64,000 nt of DNA. It comes from Sphingomonas sp. Leaf22 (GTDB taxonomy: Bacteria; Pseudomonadota; Alphaproteobacteria; Sphingomonadales; Sphingomonadaceae). Location of the stretch: contig NZ_LMKP01000023.1 in NCBI RefSeq assembly GCF_001421715.1, forward strand, positions 72,044 through 136,043, read 5' to 3'. The stretch's first letter is position 1; each line of letters starts with the position of its first letter. The position numbers and the translations under genes are program-made. A model generated the notes under the pieces. The model worked only from the letters and a program-made list of their open reading frames with translations. It ran no database searches and had not been told where the DNA came from. Below, piece by piece: positions 9,281-17,577 of the stretch.

Positions 9281-9311
9281 TCCATAAAACCTCAACCATG
9301 GTTGAGGTCAA
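9281..9311 (-). promoter_or_regulatory. SoxR box within a 19-bp-spacer promoter for the MFS gene
   Basis: A perfect 20-bp palindrome (9289-9308) contains CCTCAA (9290-9295) and TTGAGG (9302-9307) separated by 6 bp, matching the known SoxR operator arrangement. On the minus strand TTGACC (9311-9306) and TATGGA (9286-9281) are separated by 19 bp, the over-long spacer typical of MerR-family-activated promoters. The promoter points to the MFS gene; the box also lies just before soxR, so autoregulation is possible. Confidence 0.9.
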
Positions 9312-9314
9312 CAG

Positions 9315-9776
9315 ATGAATCAGATGCGTATAGCAGCGCCGTCGAGCATTCTTACCGTTGGGGAACTAGCCCGCCGTAGTGGCGTATCTGTGTCCGCCGT
9401 GCATTTCTGGGAACGGCAAGGTTTGATCGAGGGCTGGCGAACGGCAGGCAATCAACGTCGCTATCACCGCGCAACGCTGCGTCGCATTGCCATCATCAAG
9501 GTAGCGCAAACGGTCGGCATACCTCTGTCGGAAATAAAGGCGCGGCTTCTTGCTATGCCTTCCTGCAAAAAAGGCTGGGTCGCCCTCGCGGATGATTGGC
9601 GATCGGATCTGGACGGACGCATCGCTCTATTAACGCAGCTCAGGGATCAACTCGAAACGTGTATCGGTTGTGGCTGCCTGTCCGTTAATGACTGTCCGTT
9701 GCGCAATCCCGAAGACCGATTGGCTGGAGAAGGATCAGGTCCCCTCCACATGATGCAAACAGCCGTTGCACGGTAA
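9315..9776 (+). CDS. soxR: Redox-sensitive transcriptional activator SoxR
   Basis: This MerR-family dimeric activator uses a [2Fe-2S] cluster to sense redox-cycling compounds and superoxide stress. The 153-residue protein has an N-terminal winged helix-turn-helix (about 13-80, LTVGELARRSGVSVSAVHFWE), a dimerisation helix, and the diagnostic cluster motif CIGCGCLSVNDCPL, giving cysteines 116, 119, 121 and 127. These are the four ligands expected for SoxR. Its operator overlaps the region immediately upstream and drives the divergent MFS gene. The start at 9315 has no clear ribosome site; ATG 9324 is an alternative. Base composition is low for this window (I count 31 G+C in 9481-9540, against 42 of 60 in 10321-10380). 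No soxS is present, as expected outside enterics. Confidence 0.95.
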   Translation: MNQMRIAAPSSILTVGELARRSGVSVSAVHFWERQGLIEGWRTAGNQRRYHRATLRRIAIIKVAQTVGIPLSEIKARLLAMPSCKKGWVALADDWRSDLDGRIALLTQLRDQLETCIGCGCLSVNDCPLRNPEDRLAGEGSGPLHMMQTAVAR

Positions 9777-9862
9777 CAATGGGCGCCGTTCTCAAAACTG
9801 TCTTTCGAGAACGTTCAAAAATTCCCGTTTCACCATCGTCTTCGAGAACCCGTCCACCAACC

Positions 9863-10480
9863 CTACCCCGCGACCTCCAGCCCCAGCGCGCGCGCCGCAA
9901 CTGCCGCCTGCGTGCGGTTGCCGACGTCGAGCTTGCGCAGGACGGCGGTCATGTGGACCTTGACCGTGGCTTCGGCGATGCCGAGGTCGTGGGCGATCTG
10001 TTTGTTGAGGCGGCCGGCGAGGACGCCGAGCAGGACGCGCAGCTGGGTGGGGGTGAGGGCGGCGACGCGGGCGGCGATGTCGTCCTCGGGCGCGGTGTCG
10101 GGGGTCATGCGCTCGCTGGACAGGGCGGCGGCGATGGCGGACTCGATATGGTCGAGCGGGGCGTCCTTGCCGACGAAGCCGACCGCGCCGAAGCGGGCGA
10201 CCTGCGCATAGGCGGCGGCGCGGTCCGCGCCGGAGATGACGAGGATGGGGACGTCGGGTGCCTCGGCATGGAGCAGCGCCACGCCGCTATAGCCGACCGC
10301 GCCGGGCATGTTGAGGTCGAGCAGGATGAGGACGAGGTCGGTTGCTTCGCGGACCGCCTGTACCGCGCGGTCGAGCGAGCCGGCTTCGAGGATGCGGGCT
10401 TGCGGGCGGACCTGGGTGACGGCAAGGGTCAGGGCTTGCCGGAACAGCGGGTGGTCGTCGGCGATGAGGATGGTCGTCAT
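9863..10480 (-). CDS. crbR: LuxR-family response regulator, CrbR/ErdR type
   Basis: This 205-residue NarL/LuxR-type response regulator has a receiver domain (1-120; acidic pocket ADD at 7-9, phospho-acceptor D55 in LLDLNMPG, K in VGKDAP) and a C-terminal LuxR helix-turn-helix (about 142-200, LTPTQLRVLLGVLAGRLNKQIA). In CrbS/CrbR systems this regulator activates acs when acetate is to be consumed. Here it lies 139 bp downstream of acs on the same strand, and an SSF-type hybrid kinase of the CrbS class is nearby, which together support the assignment. The ATG at 10480 opens the conserved MTTILIADDHP; the frame stays open upstream through a palindromic repeat that is not coding. It may be cotranscribed with acs or have its own promoter. 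Confidence 0.85.
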   Translation of the reverse strand: MTTILIADDHPLFRQALTLAVTQVRPQARILEAGSLDRAVQAVREATDLVLILLDLNMPGAVGYSGVALLHAEAPDVPILVISGADRAAAYAQVARFGAVGFVGKDAPLDHIESAIAAALSSERMTPDTAPEDDIAARVAALTPTQLRVLLGVLAGRLNKQIAHDLGIAEATVKVHMTAVLRKLDVGNRTQAAVAARALGLEVAG

Positions 10481-10508
10481 TGCATCCTTTCCGGTCGTCG
10501 TGCCGTCA

Positions 10509-10599
10509 CCCTCACCCTTCCGCGACTTCGCCGCTCCCTCCCTCTCCCGCCGGGAGAGGGAAGGGGCCCGCCGGCGTGAGCCGGTGGGAAGGGTGAGGG
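10509..10599. repeat. REP-like palindrome between acs and crbR
   Basis: Outer arms CCCTCACCCTTCC (10509-10521) and GGAAGGGTGAGGG (10587-10599) are exact reverse complements. A second hairpin, CCCTCTCCC-GCC-GGGAGAGGG (10540-10560), sits inside. This is the shape of a palindromic intergenic repeat that can attenuate or stabilise transcripts; it sits just downstream of acs. Confidence 0.75.
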
Positions 10600-10619
10600 C
10601 GATGCTCGCTGCTAAATGC

Positions 10620-12554
<1,935 letters not shown>

Positions 12555-12613
12555 GTCTCTCTCCTATGCCCTTGATCCGTGGTCGAGGGGGCGGGCGTCA
12601 ACCCGTATACCGC

Positions 12614-12629
12614 TACGACCAAGGTCGTA
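12614..12629. promoter_or_regulatory. Palindrome TACGACC-AA-GGTCGTA, candidate CrbR operator
   Basis: Seven-bp arms are perfect reverse complements around AA. The centre lies about 67 bp upstream of the acs start codon and about 20 bp upstream of a possible -35 hexamer, a normal place for an activator. The assignment to CrbR is inference from position only. Confidence 0.5.
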
Positions 12630-12719
12630 CTGGCCGCCATGGCCCGTGCAGATGACACTGGCGCGGCAGGGAGATGCGGCGAACGATCGCGCCCCGGCAC
12701 CGGGTTGGTTTCCTCCTTA

Positions 12720-12830
12720 CTCCCCTCCTTGGATAAGGGAGGGGCGGGGGCGGGTGGGCCCGCGAGGGAGGGGTGGGCGCGCTACAACGGGCCTACCCAC
12801 CCCCAGCCCCTCCTTTGTCAGGGAGGGGAG
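12720..12830. repeat. Palindromic repeat family A, copy 1
   Basis: It begins CTCCCCTCCTTGGATAAGGG and ends TTTGTCAGGGAGGGGAG, with a GGGCGGGTGGGCC / CCCACCCCC inner section. Related copies are at 33559-33662 and 48014-48118, and a solo end hairpin is at 35505-35530. Confidence 0.8.
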
Positions 12831-12878
12831 TGAAACGCGTGGATCGGACAACGGTCGGGCAAAAGAGAGGATGCCGCC

Positions 12879-14540
12879 ATGGCGGGAACAAGGACGGCCG
12901 GGGCGACCCCCAAGGGCCAGAACGAGAAGCTGGTGATCGCCGCGTCGTCGCTGGGCACCGTGTTCGAATGGTATGATTTCTACCTGTACGGGTTGCTGGC
13001 GACGTACATCTCCAAACAGTTCTTCTCGGGCGTGAACGAGACGACGGGGTTCATTCTTGCGCTCGGCGCCTTTGCCGCCGGTTTCGCGGTGCGGCCGTTC
13101 GGGGCGCTGGTGTTCGGGCGGATCGGCGATCTGGTCGGGCGCAAGAACACGTTTCTGGTGACGATGGGGATCATGGGCCTGTCGACCTTCGCGGTCGGCC
13201 TGCTGCCCTCCTATGCCAGTATCGGTGTCGCGGCACCGGTGATCCTCGTCGCGCTGCGCATCCTTCAGGGGTTGGCGCTGGGCGGCGAATATGGCGGCGC
13301 GGCGACCTATGTCGCGGAGCACGCGCCCGACGGGAAGCGGGGGCTCTACACCAGCTTTATCCAGACGACGGCGACGATGGGGCTGTTCGCGGCGCTGCTG
13401 GTCGTGATCGGGTTCCGGACATTGCTGGGCGAGGAGACGTTCGGCGGGTTCGGGTGGCGGTTGCCGTTCCTCGTGTCGATCCTGCTGCTGGCCGTATCGA
13501 TGTGGATCCGGTTGCAATTGTCGGAAAGCCCGGTGTTCCTGAAGATGAAGGAAGAGGGCAAGACGTCGAAGGCCCCGCTGACCGAGGCGTTCCTGCGCTG
13601 GCCGAACCTGAAGCTGGTGCTGATCGCGCTGTTCGGCGCGGCGATGGGGCAGGCGGTGGTGTGGTACACCGGGCAATTCTATGTCCTGTTCTTCCTCGAA
13701 AAGATGATGAAGGTCGACGGCGCGACGGTGAACGTGCTGCTGGCGATCTCGCTGGCGCTGGGGACACCGTTCTTCGTGTTCTTCGGCTGGCTGTCGGACA
13801 AGATCGGGCGGAAATGGATCATCATGGCGGGCTGCGCGCTGGCGGCGCTGACCTATTTCCCGCTGTTCGGGGCGCTGACCAACGCCGCCAATCCGGCACT
13901 GGCGGCGGCGCAGGCGGCGTCGCCGGTGCGCGTCACCGCGCATGACGATGATTGTTCGGTGCAGTTCGATCCGATCGGCCGCAACAAGTTCGACGCGAAA
14001 AGCTGCGATATCGCCAAATCCTATCTGGCGAAGAACGGCATCAGCTACACCAATGTCGAGGCACCGGCGGGCACGATCGCCAGCGTGGCAGTAGGCAACC
14101 GGATGCTGGTCGCCCCCAATCCGGCGGAGGTGACCGGGCCGGCGCGGGCGGCGGCGATCACCGCTTATCAGGGCGAGGTCGCAGCGGCGCTGGCGGAGGC
14201 CGGCTATCCGGCAAAGGCCGATCCGGCGGCGATCGACAAGCCGCTGGTGATCCTGATCCTGTGGTTCATGGTGCTGCTGGTGACCATGGTCTATGGCCCG
14301 ATCGCGGCGTTGCTGGTCGAACTGTTCCCCAGCCGCATCCGCTATACGTCGATGTCGCTGCCCTATCATATCGGCAATGGCTGGTTCGGCGGGTTCCTGC
14401 CGACCACGGCCTTCGCGATGGTCGCGGCGACGGGGGATATCTATTACGGCCTCTGGTATCCGGTGGTGCTGGCGGTGGTGACGCTGGTGCTGGGCGTGCT
14501 GTTCCTGCCGGAGACGTTCCGGCGGAATATCCGGGATTAG
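12879..14540 (+). CDS. MHS-family (metabolite:H+ symporter) MFS transporter with a periplasmic insert
   Basis: This inner-membrane symporter belongs to the MHS branch of the major facilitator superfamily, whose members take up organic acids and related metabolites. The 553-residue protein shows N-terminal FEWYDFYLYG (first helix), the motif-A loop FGRIGDLVGRKN, GLALGGEYGGAATYVAEH, a second DKIGRK loop, and C-terminal ELFPSRIRYTSMSLPY, all typical of MHS proteins. Unusual is about 105 extra residues (roughly 343-450) between helices 9 and 10, predicted to face the periplasm and containing two cysteines (DDDCSV and KSCDIA). AGAGAGG precedes the ATG at 12879. It is divergent from acs, so an acetate or short organic acid substrate is plausible but unproven. 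Confidence 0.88.
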   Translation: MAGTRTAGATPKGQNEKLVIAASSLGTVFEWYDFYLYGLLATYISKQFFSGVNETTGFILALGAFAAGFAVRPFGALVFGRIGDLVGRKNTFLVTMGIMGLSTFAVGLLPSYASIGVAAPVILVALRILQGLALGGEYGGAATYVAEHAPDGKRGLYTSFIQTTATMGLFAALLVVIGFRTLLGEETFGGFGWRLPFLVSILLLAVSMWIRLQLSESPVFLKMKEEGKTSKAPLTEAFLRWPNLKLVLIALFGAAMGQAVVWYTGQFYVLFFLEKMMKVDGATVNVLLAISLALGTPFFVFFGWLSDKIGRKWIIMAGCALAALTYFPLFGALTNAANPALAAAQAASPVRVTAHDDDCSVQFDPIGRNKFDAKSCDIAKSYLAKNGISYTNVEAPAGTIASVAVGNRMLVAPNPAEVTGPARAAAITAYQGEVAAALAEAGYPAKADPAAIDKPLVILILWFMVLLVTMVYGPIAALLVELFPSRIRYTSMSLPYHIGNGWFGGFLPTTAFAMVAATGDIYYGLWYPVVLAVVTLVLGVLFLPETFRRNIRD

Positions 14541-14562
14541 AGCAGTCGTTGAAGCAGGCGCG

Positions 14563-14644
14563 CCCCCCGCGCAGGCGGGGGGCCAGAGCCAGGCATTACC
14601 ACCGCCTGTGCCCGGGACCCTGTACCCCCGCCTGCGCAGGGGTA
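14563..14644. repeat. Palindromic repeat family B between convergent genes
   Basis: Hairpin CCCCCCGCGCAGGCGGGGGG (14563-14582) is followed by CCAGAGCCAGGCA (14583-14595) and a second hairpin TACCCCCGCCTGCGCAGGGG (from 14623). The first hairpin plus CCAGAGCCAGGCA recurs in reverse orientation at 20107-20140. It may double as the terminator for the MHS transporter and the convergent gene. Confidence 0.75.
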
Positions 14645-14690
14645 CGCTTGGGGTTTGCGGCGGGGGCCGGAGCTGGTCAGGGCACCGGGG

Positions 14691-15314
14691 TTAGCGGGTC
14701 GGGCGGACCGTTGCGTTGGGCAGCGGCGGCGTTGCTGTCGGTGCCGTGCCTGCCGCCGGGGGCGGTGGGAGCTGGCCGTTGGCCGGGGGCGGCGGCGGGG
14801 CTGCGCCGTCGGCGGGCGGGGGCGGGGGCATTGCGCCGGGGGCACAGGGAGCGCCCGGTCCGCCGGGACCACCCGGACCACCGGGACCGCGTGCGCCCTC
14901 GGGCCCGTGCTTCGGGCCGTGGCCGGGACGCGGCGGGGGTGGGCCGACCGGATTGACCTTGCCATTCGCGTCGACCAGATAGGAGGCGCGGAGCTGACCG
15001 TTGTCGTAGCGGCCCTGCACCTGCACCGGCGCGCCCTTCGTCACCGAGGCGTCGCGCCCGGCGTCGACCATCGTCCGCCCGGTGCCGTCCTGTACCACGA
15101 AGCGGTCGCCGAAGACTTCGGCGACGCGGCCCTTGACCGTGACCACGCCGTTACCGCCGGCGAGCTTTGCGACCGGGGTGGCGATGGTCGGGGCCATTTC
15201 GACCGCCGGGCGGGTCAGCGACACCGCGCTCGCCCCGCCCGCCGCGCCGATGGCGAGGCCGATCGCCACGCCCAGACCCAGCTTGCCCGGACCGCCGAGA
15301 GAAAATTTCGCCAT
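14691..15314 (-). CDS. Exported OB-fold-like protein with a proline/collagen-like tail
   Basis: This is a 207-residue protein of unknown function. Residues 1-32 form a signal/anchor region (GLGVAIGLAIGAAGGASA). Residues about 55-115 look like a small OB-type beta domain (VTVKGRVAEVFGDRFVVQDG, then RTMVDAG and VQVQGRYDNGQLRASYLVDANGKV). The rest (about 120-207) is low complexity: Gly-Pro runs including collagen-like GPGGPGGPGGPGAP, then PPPPP and APPPPP repeats. OB domains of this sort in exported proteins often bind divalent metals or small ligands, but I cannot assign a ligand. It is divergent from the PhoP/PhoQ-type genes with a PhoP-box-like site between, so it may belong to that regulon. 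The kinase sensor domain also carries a proline-rich GPP stretch. Confidence 0.75.
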   Translation of the reverse strand: MAKFSLGGPGKLGLGVAIGLAIGAAGGASAVSLTRPAVEMAPTIATPVAKLAGGNGVVTVKGRVAEVFGDRFVVQDGTGRTMVDAGRDASVTKGAPVQVQGRYDNGQLRASYLVDANGKVNPVGPPPPRPGHGPKHGPEGARGPGGPGGPGGPGAPCAPGAMPPPPPADGAAPPPPPANGQLPPPPAAGTAPTATPPLPNATVRPTR

Positions 15315-15373
15315 GTGTTTCGCTCCATTCGTTGTTCGATGAAGCCGTTCTAGCGATTCGCCCCCTCGCCACG

Positions 15374-15401
15374 CTGAACCCCGCGGTTCAGTTTCGGTTT
15401 A
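15374..15401 (+). promoter_or_regulatory. PhoP-box-like direct repeat and overlapping inverted repeat
   Basis: GGTTCA (15385-15390) and GGTTTA (15396-15401) are separated by 5 bp, matching the (G/T)GTTTA-N5-(G/T)GTTTA layout of PhoP boxes with one mismatch. CTGAACC (15374-15380) and GGTTCAG (15385-15391) also form an inverted repeat with a 4-bp centre. It sits between the divergent exported protein and the phoP-like gene, 150 bp before the latter. Confidence 0.6.
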
Positions 15402-15550
15402 AGCGCGGTCGGCATGGGCGGTACGGTTCGTGCCGGTGCCGTCGGGCCTGTCGAAGGATTTTCGCGCCAACTGCTTCGATACGGGTCGTCGACGTCGTCC
15501 AGCCCCGGCGCAGCGGGAACGGGTGTCGCCGGGAAGGAGAGTGAACGATC

Positions 15551-16216
15551 ATGCGTATCCTGCTTGTCGAGGACGATCCCGATCTGGGGCCTGCCATCGC
15601 GCGGGCGCTGCGCGCGGAGCATATCGCGGTCGATCTGGTGGCGAGCGGGATCGACGCGCAGCATCTGGGCGATACCGAACGCTATGACGTGGCGGTGCTC
15701 GATCTGGGGCTGCCCGATCGTGAGGGGACGGCGGTGCTGAAGGGGTGGCGCGAGGGTGGCCGCGACCTGCCGGTGCTGATCCTGACCGCGCGCGACGGAT
15801 GGTCGGACAAGGTCGCCGGGTTCAAGGCGGGGGCCGATGACTTCCTGACCAAGCCATTCCGGGTCGAGGAATTGATGATGCGGCTGCGCGCGCTGGTGCG
15901 GCGGGCGGCGGGGCATGGCGCGACGCGGGTGACCTGCGGTCCGCTGGCCTATGAGACGCAGACCGGGGTGTTCGAGCTCGACGGGCTGCCGATCAAGCTG
16001 ACCGCGCTCGAATATCGGGTGCTGGCCGCGTTGATGCTGGCGAAGGAAGCGGTGATCGAACGGCTGGATTTGATGGAACGGGTCTATGAGGGCGATGCCG
16101 ATGTCGATTCGAACAGCCTCGAAGTCATTATCGGGCGACTGCGCAAGAAGATCGGCGCGTCGCTGATCGAGACGGTGCGCGGGCGGGGATACCGGCTGAC
16201 GGCGGGCGCGGCGTGA
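15551..16216 (+). CDS. phoP: OmpR-family response regulator, PhoP type
   Basis: This 221-residue winged-helix response regulator has a receiver domain with acidic residues EDD at 7-9, phospho-acceptor D51 (VLDLGLPD), and K in TKPFR. The C-terminal OmpR DNA-binding domain spans about 130-220 (LTALEYRVLAALML, SNSLEVIIGRLRKKIG, TVRGRGYRL). The start codon ATG 15551 follows AAGGAGAG. The stop overlaps the start of the kinase gene by 4 bp. The PhoP assignment rests on the kinase partner's HALKTP box and on the PhoP-box-like repeat upstream. In other bacteria PhoP/PhoQ responds to low Mg2+, acid or cationic peptides and remodels the envelope; the actual signal here is unknown. Confidence 0.8.
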   Translation: MRILLVEDDPDLGPAIARALRAEHIAVDLVASGIDAQHLGDTERYDVAVLDLGLPDREGTAVLKGWREGGRDLPVLILTARDGWSDKVAGFKAGADDFLTKPFRVEELMMRLRALVRRAAGHGATRVTCGPLAYETQTGVFELDGLPIKLTALEYRVLAALMLAKEAVIERLDLMERVYEGDADVDSNSLEVIIGRLRKKIGASLIETVRGRGYRLTAGAA

Positions 16217-17577
16217 GGCTGGCCCGGTCGATCCCCCGTTCGATCCATGGCCGGATGCTGGCGCTGTCGGTGGCGACGACGCTGGTCGCGCTGCCGGTGG
16301 CGGGGTTCGCGATCGGCGGGGTGCTCGACCATTTCGTGACGCGCAATATCGACGCGCGGCTGGGCGACCGGTTGCGGTTGTTGCGCGCGGTGGTGCGCGA
16401 GGACGGGACGATCGACCGGGCGCTGCTCGACCGGTCGGGACTGGCGACGGCGATCGGCGCGGATGCGGTGTGGCGGATCGATACGCCGGGCGGCACGGTC
16501 GGCGTAGGTCTGCCGATACTGGATGCGGTGCCGGCACGCGGGCCGCCGGGCCGACCGGAGCGCGGACCGCCGCCGGGGTGGGGGCCGGGATTCGGCGCGC
16601 CGTTCGACCTGACCCTGCCCGATGCGACGCGCGTGCATGGGCTGATGCTCGACCTGCCCGGCGATGGCGGGCGCGTGGCAGTGGCGGTTCCGCGCCGTCA
16701 GATCGACCAGCCGTTGCGCGGGGCGATGCTGCCGATGCTGCTGACGCTGGCGATCGTGGCGGTCGTGCTGGCGGTGGCGACCTTGGTGCAGTTGCGGCTG
16801 GGGTTGCGACCGCTGCGGGCGCTGCGCGACCGGGTGGCGGCGGTGCGCGGCGGGGCGGCGGCGGATGTGCCCGAGGATCAGCCCGACGAATTGCGCCCGC
16901 TGGCGATCGAGCTGAACGCGCTGGTCCGCGACAATGCAGCGGCGCTGGCGACGGCGCGGGCGTCGGCGGCGAACCTTGCCCATGCGCTCAAGACGCCGGT
17001 GGCGACGCTGGCGATCGAGTTGGGCAATGACGCGCGCGCAAGTCAGGTGGCGCGGATCGATGCGACGATCCGGCACCATCTGGCGCGCGCGCGCGGCGGG
17101 ACGGTCGACCGGCGGGCGGCGACCGCGCTGCAACCCGCGGTCGAGGGGTTGGTGGCGGTGGTGGCGGCGCTGCACCGGGATCGCGGGCTGACCATAGGCA
17201 CGGATGTGCCGGCCCTGTCGGTAGCGGTCGATGCGGCCGATCTGGACGAACTGGTCGGCAATCTGATCGACAACGCCGCGCGCCATGCCCGGTCGCGCGT
17301 GCGGCTGTCGGCGGCGGTCGAGCGGGGCATGGCGGTGCTAACCGTCAGTGACGACGGCCCCGGCATCGCCGCCGCCGACCGGGTGCGGGCGACCGATCCC
17401 GGCGTCCGGCTGGACGAGCGCGGCGACGGCCATGGCTTCGGCCTTGCCATCGTCCGCGATCTGGCGGCGCTCTATGGCGGGGGCCTGACGCTGGGGGAGG
17501 CGGACGGCGGCGGGCTGATCGCCACCGTCACCCTGCCGCTCAGCCGGGAAGCTGGAAGCGGAATCGCTGGATATTAG
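16213..17577 (+). CDS. phoQ: Sensor histidine kinase, PhoQ type
   Basis: This 454-residue membrane kinase starts at GTG 16213, overlapping the regulator stop. Domains in order: N-terminal membrane helix (about 13-38); periplasmic sensor (about 39-165) containing a proline-rich GPPGRPERGPPPGWGPG segment; second helix (about 170-195); HAMP; dimerisation box with H257 in NLAHALKTPVATLAIELG; and ATPase with N box (NLIDNAARHA), DDGPG and GHGFGLAIV. The H-x-x-K-T-P arrangement is characteristic of PhoQ-like kinases. The classical PhoQ acidic Mg2+ patch is not obvious, and the proline-rich insert in the sensor is unusual. Its last 38 bp overlap the end of the convergent TonB-domain gene. Confidence 0.82.
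   Translation: MRLARSIPRSIHGRMLALSVATTLVALPVAGFAIGGVLDHFVTRNIDARLGDRLRLLRAVVREDGTIDRALLDRSGLATAIGADAVWRIDTPGGTVGVGLPILDAVPARGPPGRPERGPPPGWGPGFGAPFDLTLPDATRVHGLMLDLPGDGGRVAVAVPRRQIDQPLRGAMLPMLLTLAIVAVVLAVATLVQLRLGLRPLRALRDRVAAVRGGAAADVPEDQPDELRPLAIELNALVRDNAAALATARASAANLAHALKTPVATLAIELGNDARASQVARIDATIRHHLARARGGTVDRRAATALQPAVEGLVAVVAALHRDRGLTIGTDVPALSVAVDAADLDELVGNLIDNAARHARSRVRLSAAVERGMAVLTVSDDGPGIAAADRVRATDPGVRLDERGDGHGFGLAIVRDLAALYGGGLTLGEADGGGLIATVTLPLSREAGSGIAGY

Larger units (their letters stand above)
12555..12878. other. 324-bp divergent regulatory region between acs and the MHS transporter
   Basis: It contains no gene. From the acs side it holds a possible -35 (TTGACG, 12601-12596 on the minus strand), a 16-bp palindrome (12614-12629), a REP-like element (12720-12830), and the ribosome site AGAGAGG (12864-12870) of the transporter. 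Both genes must be promoted from here. Confidence 0.7.

Noticed and set aside
9299..9311. ATG 9299 or TTG 9311 as the start of the MFS gene
   Set aside because: Both lie inside the SoxR-type promoter and would precede the expected transcript start; GTG 9248 has a proper ribosome site.
9788..9817. GTTCTC/GAGAAC inverted motif between soxR and crbR as a LexA-type box
   Set aside because: The spacing (13 bp between arms) does not match the alphaproteobacterial GTTC-N7-GTTC layout, and it lies between convergent gene ends rather than at a promoter.
12720..12830. Possible CRISPR-like or phage element because of repeats
   Set aside because: The repeats are palindromic REP-type units dispersed far apart, not regularly spaced, and no cas, integrase or transposase gene is in the window.
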